Part shown: in pieces, positions 22,849 through 34,919 of the stretch | Position numbering within the stretch: the first letter of the stretch is position 1 | Layout of the letters: each line of letters opens with the position of its first letter | Source of the DNA: Mactra quadrangularis | Taxonomy: Eukaryota; Mollusca; Bivalvia; Venerida; Mactridae | Length of the DNA stretch: 64,000 nt | Assembly: GCA_025267735.1 (NCBI GenBank) | Contig: CM046303.1 | Coordinates: 31,038,380 to 31,102,379 of the forward strand | Direction: 5' to 3' | The notes under the pieces: generated by a model | What the model saw: the letters and a program-made list of their open reading frames with translations, nothing else | The model's database searches: none | Told to the model about the DNA's origin: nothing | Translations under genes and position numbers: made by a program

Positions 22849-24015
22849 GTTACAGAACTTCTGTAACTCTAGACCATGGGTCTAGAGGGTATACTGACGA
22901 TCCGTCCCCAAGACTACTCTCCCTCTAGACGATCCGTCCCCAGTCACATTCGTCCTTGGACGATCCGTCCCCAAAATATCAGAGTTTAGACGATTCGTCC
23001 CCATTTTATTAAAGTGTATACTGGAATTAATTTTATACGAAGATTGATGTACAGATCCTGCTTGTTTGAAGTAAGTATTATCGAAGAGGACGTGACATAG
23101 ATCTATAACAAATTTGCTAAAATGTGATACAAATATGAAAATAAAACAAAAAAAATTGAAATTAACTTTATTTTATTCATATCACCAATACAAATAAGAA
23201 AATAAAACAAACATTTTTTAAATTAATTTTATTTTATTTATATTAACCAATCTTATTATATTGAACACATCTTAAATTTGTAACAACTTAACATTTTCAT
23301 ATAATTGCTATAATTAAGTTGCTATTTAAAATCAAACGTATTTAAATAAAAAAGAATATTTTACATTTGTGTAAATGCATATTGACTATTGTTTTTCACT
23401 TATATTTCATTTATTTGGGTTGAAAATAACAAAAATATATAACTGAACAGAACAGAACATACACTTAATTACACAAGAATACTCGATTCGAAACTAGCAT
23501 TATTTGTTTAAGTGTTTAGGTCTATATATTTTTATTGCTCGATTGTAAAAGTTTTTATAATAATTCATGTACATCGCTTTAAGAATCAAAGGTCTATTAT
23601 TTACATTTTTATTTTTCAATTTGAAACAATGAATTATTTTTGTATTACTCACGTTGATTAAAATACATTTTTATTCAACAATGCATGGTACTCGATCTTC
23701 ATTCCAGTAGCCCATGTTTATGAAATTAAATTTGCTGTTCTTTGTGTCGTAATTTTGTATGAAATTAAAAAAAGATATGTAAAATAATGTAAAAATAAAA
23801 GAATAAACACAGAATACACATATATTATATCATGTTGTATCAATAATACTCATTGTGCTATACACATAAGGGGACGAATCATTCAAATATTCTTTAGAAG
23901 ATTCATCCCCAAATTGGGGACGGATCGTCCAAGGACAAATCGTCTAAGGACGGATGTGACTGAGGACGGATCGTCTGACATTCGGTCTAGAGTTACAGTA
24001 CCGTAACTCTAGCCA
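22849..24015. mobile_element. Non-autonomous element with GACGATCCGTCCCC arrays in both arms
   Basis: The left arm carries GACGATCCGTCCCC at 22896, 22928 and 22959, and a one-base variant at 22989. The right arm (about 23870-23965) carries the inverse, GGGGACGGATCGTC, and several variants. Both edges also have short palindromes: GTTACAGAACTTCTGTAAC at 22849-22867 and a GAGTTACAG/CTGTAACTC-type block near 23992. The ~850-bp interior is very AT-rich without a coding frame. The exact ends are uncertain. Confidence 0.7.
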
Positions 24016-24580
24016 CTGTCATTATATAAACAACCCTGCTACATATACCACTTTCCTTATTATTTTAAAAATCAAAGCTAAAAGCCACGGTTCTTTGACT
24101 TACGTGGCCTTTGTTTCACCCTAGATTTCCATATCCCTCTTTTAGACTTTTTCTTATTATTTTTCTCTATATCTTGATTTTAATAAGCACATTATGAATA
24201 TGATAAAATAGTCAATTATTGACAGAATCATGTAGCATCAGGCCAATGGCAATGAAGAAATAATGTAACATGCAAAGAAATTAAGACTACTTGTGCCAAA
24301 CTTGTTCAGTCAATTAAATGTTTGAAAATGAATATTTATGCACTTTTTAAACGTTTGAAATACATTAAGATAGGTATAACAAACCTCTAATAATCACACA
24401 TTTCCCGGAATATGTCAAGGATTGTTTTTCTTGTACTGTTAATTGTTAAAACTAACCCGATTGGATAAAAGCGACCAAATTGTCCAATCAAATAACGTGT
24501 TAGTGTTACGGAACTTCCGTAATCTTCTGTAAACGTTTTAGCGACACAGATGTCACCGAAAGTAAGCTTCTTGCGAGGGA
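24016..24580. other. Non-coding stretch, nothing identified
   Basis: AT-rich, no convincing exon. A short palindrome GTTACGGAACTTCCGTAA at about 24507 resembles the edge palindrome of the preceding element. Confidence 0.45.
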
Positions 24581-24589
24581 TTCAATGTT

Positions 24590-27500
24590 TCTCAACCGAT
24601 ATTCGTCGATTTCATGCCAACCGATTTTTGATGAAAGTAGTCCAATAATAGAACCGCCCATAGCCCCGCCTTCCTGTTTAAAAGGATTGCCTTATAGTAC
24701 ATTTGTAGTATAATTTAGATGGTAGTAAGGTGATATGGCACTGCAGTCACATTTGTCTTTGGTATAACATGACAGGCACGTACATGTAGGAAGCGTTTTC
24801 AGATTTAGGGTCTTTTTTCAAGGAGAAGAAAACAGAACTTAATTTTCATATACATCTAGTCTTGTCCTATAAAAACTCTCGCTTTTTTTCTCAGGCTTAA
24901 GACTGACTAGGCAGTTTTAGTTATATATATATAGCGTGAAATTTTGACTTTGTTGAAAAAGCACGAATGTGTCAATCAATTGAGTGTGACAGGCCTAAGC
25001 CCCCTAACATCCCCGGTTCCTACGGGCCTGCAAGTCTAACAAGATTTCATTTAGAAAACACTCGTTTACTTATATAATTAATTTCATGCTATGAAAATAT
25101 GACCAGATTTTAATGTATAAGGGACTTCGCTAGACTATAACAACATGCAATTTGTAGTTTTTAAGATTTTTGAATACTACATATTTCATAAATAAAATAG
25201 TTTTGTTTCTTCACCGATATGAGTATAATTACAATGCCTTCGACATTAATTTGTGCATAATTTTATTCAGTTCATTAAGTAAAAATGAACCAAAGAAATG
25301 AAGTTTTGTATAACTTGGATGCCAACGGATTTTTAAGTATTAATGAGATGGTTTCCAACCAATTTTGGTCCATTTGTAGATTCTGGATGCAAAGTAGAGT
25401 CAAGATGCCAATCGATTTTGGTCGATTGTAGGGTTTATTTGGCAAACAATTTTTAGAAAATTTGTAGATTCTGGATGTTAACCGATAAAAGAATAATTTG
25501 TTGAGTGTGGATGTTAACCGTTCCAATTGTAGAAAATACATGTGTACTTGATAACCGAATTTTTTGATATTTCGAGAATAAGGACGTTCACCGATTCCAA
25601 GGAATTTGCGCAATCTGGATGCCAACCGATTTTCGTCGATTTGTAGAGCCACTAATGAAGATTTGTATAGTCTAAATGCCAACCGATTTTGGGCAATTAC
25701 TAGTGTTTAGATCCAAACCAATTTTGGTCGTTTTGTTTAGCTTAGATCCCAACCGATTTTGGTCCATTTGTTCAGTCTAAATGCCAACCGATTTTCGTCC
25801 ATTTGTAGAGTCTAGGTACAAATCAATTTTGGTTGAATACTTGTGTCTAAATGCCGACCGATTTTAGTCGTTTTGTTGATTCGGAATGCCAACCAATGTT
25901 GGTCGTTTAGTTAAGCTTGCATCCCAACCGATTTTGGTCGATTTGAAGCGGCTAGAAGCCAACCGATTTATGTCTATTTGTAAAGTTTAGATGCAAATCA
26001 ATTTTGGTTTATTACTAGTGTCTAAATGCAAACCGATTTTGGTCGATTTGCTACGGCTAGATCCAACCGATATTCGTTTATTTGTTCAGTCTAAATGGCC
26101 ACAGATTTTTGTCGTTTTGTTTAGCTTTGATCCCAGCCGGTTTTGGTTGTTTTGTTAAGCTTGCATCCCAACTGCTTTTGGTCGTTTTGTGAAGTCTAGA
26201 TGCCAACCGTTTTTGTCTATTTGTTAAGTGTAGATGCTTTCATTCGCAGAACCTAAATGCCAACCGATTTTGGTTGATAATGAGTGTCTAGATGCCAACC
26301 GTTTTTGGTCGTTTTGTGGAGTCTGAGTGCAAACCGATTTTGGTCGTTTTGTTTAGTTTGCATCCCAACCGATTTTCGTCTATTTGTTCAGTCTAAATGC
26401 CAAACAATTTTCGTCGTTTTGTAGGGGTATAAATGCCAAACGAATGTAGCGGGTAGATGCCAACCGTTTTTTGTCTATTTGTTCAGTCTGAATGCCAACC
26501 GATTTTCGTCTATTTGTTCCGTCTAAATGCCAACCGATTTTGGTAGATTAAAGAAGTCAAGATCCTAACCAATTGTGTCTATTTGATCAGTGTTAATGTT
26601 AACCGAATTTGGTAGATTTTTGAAGTCAAGATGCCAACCGATTTTCATCGCTTTGTAGCTGCTAGATGCCAACCGATTTTCGTCTATTTGTTCAGTCTGA
26701 ATGCCAACCGATTTTCGTCGTTTTTTAGCGGTAAGATGCCAACCGATTTTCGTCTATTTGTTCCGTCTAAATGCCAACCGATTTTCGTCTATTTGTTCAG
26801 TCTGAATGCCAATCGATTTTCGTCGTTTTTTAGCGGTAAGATGCCAACCGATTTTCGTCTAATTGTTCCGTCTAAATGCCAACCGTTTTTTTGTCGTTTT
26901 GTAGGGGTTAGATGACAACCGTTGTCTTTTATTTGTTAAGTCTAAATGCCAACCGATTTTCGTCGTTTTGTTTAGCTTGGATCCCAACCGATTCTCGTCT
27001 ATATGTAGCTGCTAGATGACATCCGATTTTCGTCTATTTGTTCAGTGTGAATGCCAACTGATTTTCGTCGTTTTCTAGGGGGAAAATGCCAACCGATTTT
27101 CGTCTATTTGTTCAGTGTGAATGCCAATCGATTTTTGTCGTTTTTTAGCGGTAAGATGCCCACTGATTTTTGTTTATTTGTTCCGTCTAAATGCCAACCG
27201 TTTTTCGTCGTTTTGATAGCTTGGATCCCAACCGATTCTCGTCTATATGTAGCTGCTAGATGCCAACCGATTTTCGTCAATTTGTTCAGTCTGAATGCCA
27301 ACTGATTTTCGTCGTTTTTTAGGGGTAAGATCCCAACCGATTCTCGTCTATATGTAGCTGCTAGATGCCAACCGATTTTCGTCTATTTGTTCAGTTTGAA
27401 TGCCAACCGATTTTCGTCTATTTGTTCCGTCTAAATGCCAACCGATTTTGGTAGATTTAAGAAATCAAGATCCTAATCAATTGTGTCTATTTGATCAGTG

Positions 27501-27860
27501 TTAATGCTAACCGAGTTTGGTAGATTTTTGAAGTCAAGATGCCAACCGATTTTCATCGCTTTGTAGCTGCTAGATGCCAACCGATTTTCGTCTGTTTGTT
27601 CAATCTGAATGCAAACAGATTTTCGTCTTTTTTTAGGGGTAAGATGCCAACCGATTTTCGTTTATTTGTTCTGTCTAAATGCCAACCGATTTTCGTCTAG
27701 TTGTTTAGTCTGAATGCCAACCGATTTTCGTCGTTTTTTAGCGGTAAGATGCCAACCGATTTTCGTCTATTTGTTCCGTTTAAATGCCAACCGATTTTCG
27801 TCGTTTTGTTCTGTCTGAATGCCAACCGATTTTCGTCGTCTTTTAGGGGTAAGGATAGGA
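24590..27860. repeat. 35-bp minisatellite with 105-bp higher-order unit
   Basis: The consensus begins ATGCCAACCGATTTTCGTC. The first isolated units appear near 24595-24650, the array becomes continuous by about 25310, and units are most homogeneous after 26630. Three unit subtypes differ in their 3' half (ATTTGTTCAGTCTGA, GTTTTTTAGCGGTAAG, ATTTGTTCCGTCTAA) and often follow in fixed order, giving a 105-bp unit. As 35 is not divisible by three, 105 bp reads as a repeating 35-residue pseudo-peptide in open frames. A larger block at about 26515-26655 recurs at about 27435-27580. Confidence 0.93.
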
Positions 27861-27861
27861 G

Positions 27862-28490
27862 AGACTCTGTGGATATCAGTTTCCTCTTATTCCATAGGGA
27901 TAGAGAATCAACTCTAGATTATTCAGATGAAGAAGAAAATCATCACAACAATTAGATGTACAATGTTCCATTGATATGTATTATAAATTGTATATATTGG
28001 GTACTTTCAATTTTATACATGTATTGTTTCATTTATAAATTCATTTCATTTATGCATGTAGGTGTTTAGGAACTTAATATTTGTATCATTAAATTAATAA
28101 TTTTTTAACTACAGTTTTGTTTGCATATCTAATTTTTTTTAATTAATGAATTGCACTATGTCAATGTTCTAATATTATTGATAGGACTGAATGAATTTTG
28201 TTGTTTTATTTCATACAAAATTTTGAATTGTTTAATAAGTTTGAAATTGTTCAAATTAAGGAAAGAGGAATGTAATAGTGTAGAATCCAATTCAATAGTT
28301 TATATTCATAATTACTTAAAATAGATTAATTATTGTTACCAAATTGTAAAGAATTAATCAAATTATAAATTTTCATCTGTTTTTCATTTCTTATTTTATA
28401 AACTACTGTCACTGTCATTGGTTTTATACATAGATATAGTATAGTACAGTATACATTAGTACTATTGATTTTCTTTATTTAAACCTGAGT
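27862..28490. other. AT-rich flank of the minisatellite
   Basis: The first 90 bases continue an open frame ending LDYSDEEENHHNN and a stop at 27955. This could be a terminal exon interrupted by the array, but there is no independent support. The rest is AT-rich with no feature. Confidence 0.3.
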
Positions 28491-28539
28491 TTAACTCACC
28501 TGTATTTTTGGTCATGTGACCTTATATTTCGCTATAAAA

Positions 28540-29085
28540 GCACATGTATCAGCTAGTCCCATTAGCTTGGGTACTGGCTGCATAGGTCAGTACATAGAAG
28601 CTCAATGCTTCTGTCGCTTCATAAAGCATAATATGCTTTAGTCTCTATTTAGTCTAAGAATATACCTTAGATCCTTAAATTCAAGCTCTACTGTATAAAA
28701 TAATATATAAAATTGTTTATAAAAATATCTGAATATAAATCAAAATTAAAATAAATATAATTTGATCTAACTAATATACAATTTGTACTTGTATGTAAAG
28801 TTATAAATTTACTATTCAATATAGGGTATAAGTTTATCTAAATCTTTGTTGTTTATTCATTTATTAATTTGTACAAAAAAACCACTATACGATCCAGACC
28901 AGTACCACCGGGTCTTAGACCTAGCACCATCTAAAGGTCTAAAGAATATTAATACAACTTATGAACTAATCACTCAACTACTACAACTCTACCGCCAGGA
29001 CAGAATAAGCAAGAAATCGAACCATTACACTATCTTAAAAAATGAATGTTTTATTGAGGCTTTTTCATCTTCATTTCTATTCTAA
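28540..29085 (+). other. TATA-like site, hairpin run and a short unassigned frame
   Basis: CTATAAAAG (about 28542) is followed by several small perfect inverted repeats, including GAAGCTCAATGCTTC and AAAGCATAATATGCTTT. From 28846 a 79-residue frame contains a protein-like stretch (YDPDQYHRVLDLAPSKGLKN). The arrangement resembles a retroelement LTR plus leader, but no second LTR is present and I cannot name a family. Confidence 0.25.
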
Positions 29086-29089
29086 AATA

Positions 29090-29790
29090 AATAATGTACA
29101 ATACATTTCTTTCAGAATTGAAATATGATTCTGACATAAAAGAATGAGATGTTGTCAGATTTTTCTGAATACAATAAATTACGCAGTTATCTCCCCTAGC
29201 TTATTTAATTAATAGGCCCTCGAATAAATATATCACTGAAGCAGCTACAATAAGGCCATGTTTACAAGCGCGGATCTACAAGTTCATGAAAAGTGACATT
29301 TTTAAAAGTACCAAATGTTTTCTTGGTTGGAGCCGTATATATAGTCTAATCAAATGTTTTATTTGCATCTTGAAGAACATGATATTCTTGTGAGGATGCA
29401 GGTGTAGTCCTACCTTCCATTTCTCTGTGATGTGACGCTTTTAAGCACAACAAAACACATAGAGTGATCATAGTGTATAATTAGTGTTTCGATGATTGGT
29501 CGTGAAAATTGATTTCCTTTAGAAGGTTCTTTTCTCTCTTTTTAATCTTCATTAATTTCAGGCTTTTATGGGTCTACAAGTTAACAAGTCTAAAAAGTTG
29601 GTTACGTCTCCGCATATAAGTTTGGATTCGTCGAGCTCGCTTTGAGGCTTTGCCTTAGTCATATTATACATATCCATGATTTTACTACTAACGTACATCG
29701 GAACATGTCCCCGAGCTGCATAGTAAAAATTATAAAGATATGATGACAAATAAAAAACATATAACATTTACAATCAACAAGGAGTACATG
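29090..29790. other. Non-coding stretch between repeats
   Basis: No recognisable gene or repeat boundary. The 69-residue minus-strand frame at 29558-29767 lies downstream of the mariner relic and is unassigned. Confidence 0.35.
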
Positions 29791-29799
29791 TATACAACC

Positions 29800-30110
29800 C
29801 GGAGCACTCAATTCAAGTACAAATGACGCTCGCTGGAAGGCTGGAAAAAGTCGTTCTTTCTCGAAGTATTCACCCGCGTGCTCTATACATCTGTGGTGGC
29901 GGTGTACCCACTGTCTATAAATGTCACGTAACCAATCAGTGTTGAATTGTTAGCATATGTTCATGCTGGCCATCTTGAGATCTTGAAGAGATTCAAACTA
30001 ACGCTCCTTCATCTGAGCCTTGATAGTCGGGAAAATTGCAAAGTCAAATGGGGCCAGATCAGGTGAGTATGGTGGATGAACTATTCTTTCGAACCCCGAT
30101 ACACAAATCT
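29800..30110 (-). pseudogene. Mariner-family transposase relic (C-terminal part)
   Basis: The minus-strand translation contains HPPYSPDLAPFDFAIFP, the conserved block around the second catalytic aspartate of mariner-type DDE/D transposases. It is followed by FPTIKAQMKER and further down by WVHRHHRCIEHAGEYFEKE, the usual C-terminal motif. Two in-frame stops (after KER and after MNIC) and loss of the N-terminal two thirds make it a dead fragment. No terminal inverted repeats were found around it. Confidence 0.85.
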
Positions 30111-30489
30111 CCAGGGTAGTGGACCTCGTTCGTATGTCGAAACATCAAACAGAAACATAGAAATAACCTAGTTGAAAAGTTGTGTCATAGCTTAAGCACT
30201 GAAGATCAGAGTCAAAGTACAATACTCTTTCCAATTCTTCGACCATTCGTTTTCTTCGCTTTCTAAAATATAACCGTTCATGAGTGTATTTTTTTAAACT
30301 GTTAACCCGTTTTAATCAGCATAAAGAAGCTTTTCTCAGGTTCGGTTCGCTCGCCTTTGTGTTTAACATAGATCTAATAGCTTTGTATGATGTGGTTGTA
30401 AATCGAAAGTTTGTCCTTCCCCCCACCCTAGAAAAAAATCCACAAACTAAGTTTGGATATGTATGTATTAAATGAATAAATTCATTATT

Positions 30490-31110
30490 TGTATCACGTG
30501 CAAGTGCGTGTATATTTATATTTTATAATGCTTCTTTGGAAATGCGATGTTCAGGCATATACTCTTCCTGTACTTCTTTCTTGTAGACTATACTTGGGTC
30601 TTCCGTTTTAGTTTTCGTAAATCATTTGTCTAAGCTGCTTGGCTAAGACCTCACAAAGGGACAGTCATTATCCTTTGAATTACCGTGCGACAAGTTTATT
30701 CCCGTCATATTGAATTACGCATAACTCACACTGTCCCGGTCCCGTTTACGCCCCGGTGCGTTCCTTTAATTCGTAGTCGGTGACCCTGGATGAAGCAGGA
30801 AGATTCATGAAGAAAACAAAGTGACCGAACTGGAAGTTACTGTAACTCCACCTTGGACTCGGGTCATGTCAGTTTACTACGGTTTCACCCGTTGGTCTTC
30901 ATGTATAAAGACGAATCATGCCGAAAGAGATACGGTAATGCCCAGGATCTCCCCGCAAACCCAGCATTGGTTTTGTTCCCCGTTGAGTATTGGCTGTATA
31001 TATATAGCCATCGTAATCACTCGGCTATTTCCCTAGGTCGAAAAATCAATGCAGTTTAGATTAGACCAAGAACAAATATTTGATCTTTCCGTTGAATTTA
31101 CTCTCAAGAG
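30490..31110. other. Non-coding stretch, nothing identified
   Basis: Several short overlapping plus-strand frames at 30821-31261 have no recognisable domain. Confidence 0.4.
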
Positions 31111-31114
31111 CTTT

Positions 31115-33095
31115 GTTGAACCTCATTTTTCACAACCCGTGTTTTTCACAACTTGTGAAAAACGCGTACGCATTTTTCACAACTTGTGTGAAAAACACGT
31201 TAGCATACAAATTTCATACGAGCATAGAAACGCATTTTTCACAACTTCAAATGTGACGTAAAAAGTTTTGAAAATTTTGAGTTTTTTGGTACTAACGCAT
31301 TTTTCACACTTGTGATTTTTTTAGTTGCTAGCTGTAAGTTAGTAAGTATTTTTTTTATTTTCGTGACATGTTTTATGACAATATTACAAATATGAAAACA
31401 ACATGAAAAGTATTTACAGATAAACACGAGACCCAGTGGGTGTAAGAACCACACTTGCAAAAAGATTTTTTGTGAAAAACGAGGTTTAAAGTTTGTTACA
31501 ACCCGTTTTGTAATAAAAGCCCGAATTGTTTTAATTATTACAAAACGGGTTATTACAAAAGTAATTGAACATACAAACGCAATTTGTAATCAAATCCCGA
31601 AATGTAATAAAATGTCTAGTTATATTAATTTTATCATAAAATATAGTACGATACTTTGAATTATTGGTAAGGAAAGAAAATAATGTTTAACAAGCAAACA
31701 ATAATGTTCAAATAGACAAATTACTTGCATTCGTCATATTAATTTGAAGATTTCGTCAGAAAAACAAGTTGTCATATTATATTGAAAAACGAGTATTTAA
31801 AAAGTGGTTGAACTTATCAACCCGTTTATTATAAATAATTATTACAATTCGGGGTTTTATCACAACGGACACACGTTGAAAAAAAACCACGAGCGTAATT
31901 TTTACAGGTTGTGAAAAACACGGTGTGTGAAAAATGAGGTTCAACGTTTTAACCTCATTTTGTCACAGAACGCGTTTTTCACAACCTATGAAGAGCACGT
32001 TTGTGAAAAACGAGGATCAACATGCAAACTTGCTCAATACCGGAATATGTTGTCGGCCTCGAGGTTTTATCGGCACCCTTTCTCAGCAATTTTGTTACGA
32101 ATTCCAATATTGAGCGACGGTAAAAAATCTGACAATTAAATCTGCACCTCTGAAATTGACCACTGTGTGACAATTCACAAAATATAAATCACAATTATCA
32201 AAACTTTAAAAAAATCGATGTCCTTTACTTTTATATATCAATTGTATTAGCTATAACCATATTTATTTAAGTTAAATATGCATGCATCTTCCCAACATGT
32301 AAACCTTTTTTACCAACTGTATATCTTACCAAAATATGAAATAATTTAGAATCTTCATGTTGCCAGCTATGCACAATACATGTATATAAATATTAGTGTC
32401 AGGGTGGATAATGGGTTATGTGCTTCATGCCCCAAGAGTCGCTAGTTTGAACTTAACGACTAAGGCTCGATAGAAGTTGCTATGGACATAAATGTTACCA
32501 TGGATATTTGTGCTGTTTCTAGGGACCGTAACATAGGATGCTAGGACCTAAATGTTTGCTAGAAACATTAACGTAATTACTATGGGCAATGCAAATGTTG
32601 CAATGAGAGTGTGCTTGAGCAGCTGCTATGGATCTCGAGGCGGTCGCATTGGATGCGAATCTTGTTAATACGAACATTTTAACAGTACCACGGGGCATGT
32701 GTGCTTACTATGTACCATAAAATGGTTTCTCTATGCGCGTAAGTGGTTGCTTGCTCGTAAAGGTGGTTAAATAAGGCACAAATCTGGCTGGTGGAAGACC
32801 TTGCATGGGTGGTTGCGACATCTTGCTTCCATGTGCGACATTAACCATCAAAATGATATATTAAAAAAAACTGAATCATTAATTTTGTTTATCATAATAT
32901 ACTTTTAAATTTACTTTGATATTGACTCATGTTGTGAAAATTGCGTTAGGACTAAAAATATAAAAATATGTCTAACGTAATTTTCACATTGCTCATTTGT
33001 GAAAAACGCGTACGCAATTTTCACAACTTGTGAAAATTGCGTACGCGTTTTTCACAAGTTGTGAAAAACACGGGTTGTGAAAAATGAGGTTCAAC
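31115..33095. mobile_element. Two adjoining TIR elements with hairpin-rich termini
   Basis: The outer ends are GTTGAACCTCATTTTTCAC (31115) and its reverse complement (to 33095). Subterminal repeats of TTTTTCACAACTTGTGAAAA and CGCGTACGC extend the match to about 75 bp. The internal junction GAGGTTCAAC|GTTTTAACCTCA at 31945/31946 is a right end followed directly by a left end, so this is probably one 831-bp and one 1150-bp element side by side. The first carries an additional set of inverted motifs (ATTACAAAACGGGTT and TTGTAATAAAA forms, 31490-31860). No transposase frame is present. Confidence 0.75.
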
Positions 33096-33097
33096 AT

Positions 33098-34865
33098 AGC
33101 TGTGTAAAGTCCAATGGTATTCAGTCAGACTGGTTCCCGATTCTACAGGGTGTACGTCAAGGGCAGTGTTTATCAACGAACTACTTGACTCAATTGATGG
33201 AAGCAAATATAGCTTTAAAATGAATGGAATTACGTGTGCTTGTCCTACCTTGGGTGACGACATGGTTGTACTATCATATACGAAAAATGGTCTTGACCAA
33301 CTACAAAATCTTTGCTGCCAAAACTCTATTAATGAAAGCTATAATATGTATTACCCATCAAAGTGTAATGTCTTAGTTTTTAATGAACAAGTAAATTGAA
33401 CTTGTCTGTCGAGAAAAGTCTTGAAAATTGGTGAAAGTATAGTCTCAGAGTCTAACTTCTACACTCACCTTGGAATAAACTGTTCAAATGACATGAGTTT
33501 AGATACTAATATCCAAGATACATTGTAGTTGCAACAAACTAAGGAAACCATTCTACTCTCTGTCAGACTGTGGTATTTATAAGAACGGTCTTCATCCATT
33601 AACAGTAAAAAAAGATTTATACTTCTATCGTCTTACCAAGGGCTTTGTACAACTGTGAGTTGTGGTGCGATATGAACGACACACAAACCATGGTATTAGA
33701 AAGAGCTCACCGCAAGTGTATTAAATATATGCAATGCATGCCAAAGTATATAAGAACTGACATAATACATATTTGTTTAGCAATTATGCCTATTGTAAAC
33801 ATAATTGATCAGAAAAAACTATTATTTTTGGGGCAGCTGTGTAACTTCAAGTATAGAGTAAAACAAGTGTTTTGTAATAGACTAACTTTCTACATAAATA
33901 ATCCTAGAAAAAGTAAAGGTTACATGCCTGATATATACAAATTACTATGTAAATACAATACATTAGACATCTTATCAACTTACTTACAAAACGGTGTTTT
34001 CATAGAATATAATGTTTGGAAACGTGAAGTTAAATTACATGTACGTAAACATGTCGAGTTTAAATGGAAAGCGCGAATTCATCAAGATCCAAAGACTAAT
34101 GGTTTTCTATCTGTTTAAAGTGAATATCTTCCTAACCAGATCTGGAAATTCTGTCAAATTTATAAAAACTTTCAACCTGAATGCACCACAGCGATGATAC
34201 TGCTTTGAAAAAAGTTTTCACAAAACTTTCAAGTGGAATGTCTGAAATGTAAAAACTCTATAGAAAACTCAGCAATTCATTTGATTATGTTTTGCGTAGA
34301 AAATGGCATCCATAGAAATATTCTTTGGCATAAGTTATTGGATGTGCTAGGTAATGATCTATACGTTCAAATCAGTAGTAAATCACCAGCTGATCAACTG
34401 TTGGAAATGTTTAGAGGTTTCATTACCCTATTTGTTAATAGCTACCAAAGAGTAAAACGTTTTAAAATTTTCTTAAAATGTGTTCACATATATTGTAATA
34501 GATAAACACAAAGTTATATGTATTCATATTAAGGCCACAACAAGTTGATCATTTGTTCTACGGATTTTTCTGGGGAAAAAATGGGGCGAGCGAGCGAAGA
34601 AAAAAATTAAAAAAAAGTCTTTATTCACTCGCTTTATATAGCGGTTTGACCAAATTTTTATGGGCGAGCGAGGAAATAATTTTTTGTTGTTGTAAAAAAC
34701 GTCAAAATTAAGGTGCGAGCGAATCCATAGAACATATTATCAATTTGTTGTGGCCTAATGTTCCATATTGACAATATCAAATATGACCAGGATATATAGG
34801 CATATGTGATATTACTTATGCTGTTTATCCTTGTCTAACAACTTTCGCTTTCGCTCTATTCGACC
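33098..34865 (+). pseudogene. LINE (non-LTR) reverse transcriptase relic
   Basis: Motif order fits a LINE ORF2: SDWFPILQGVRQG (33120s), then after a frame change FINELLDSIDG, then TLGDDMVVLS at the catalytic site. The aspartate pair is kept, but the usual Y/F-A before it is replaced by L-G. It continues in broken frames through LERAHRKCIKYMQCMPKYI (33700s) to a C-terminal CLKC...HLIMFC metal-binding-like motif (34238-34290) and a stop at 34505. At least three frameshifts or stops and 5' truncation make it dead. The 3' untranslated part continues to about 34865 around a MITE. Confidence 0.8.
34533..34759. mobile_element. MITE 'AGGCCACAACAA', copy 1
   Basis: The ends TTAAGGCCACAACAA and TTGTTGTGGCCTAA are terminal inverted repeats, extending inward to 'ATTTGTTCTACGGAT'. 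The copy sits in the 3' part of the LINE relic. The second copy is at 37235. Confidence 0.85.
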
Positions 34866-34867
34866 AG

Positions 34868-34910
34868 GGTAACAACAACAACAACAACAACAGCAACAGC
34901 AACAACATAA
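34868..34910 (+). repeat. (AAC)n/(CAG-AAC) simple repeat
   Basis: Repeated AAC and CAGCAA units. It may be the 3' tail of the preceding LINE. Confidence 0.85.
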
Positions 34911-34919
34911 CTATTTAAG

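Noticed and set aside
24590..27860. CRISPR array
   Set aside because: The units are contiguous tandem repeats without unique spacers, the genome is eukaryotic, and no cas gene is present.
26631..27955. Apparent repeat proteins MPTDF..NANRF on both strands
   Set aside because: Produced by the 35-bp minisatellite read in three frames per 105 bp; both strands are open equally.
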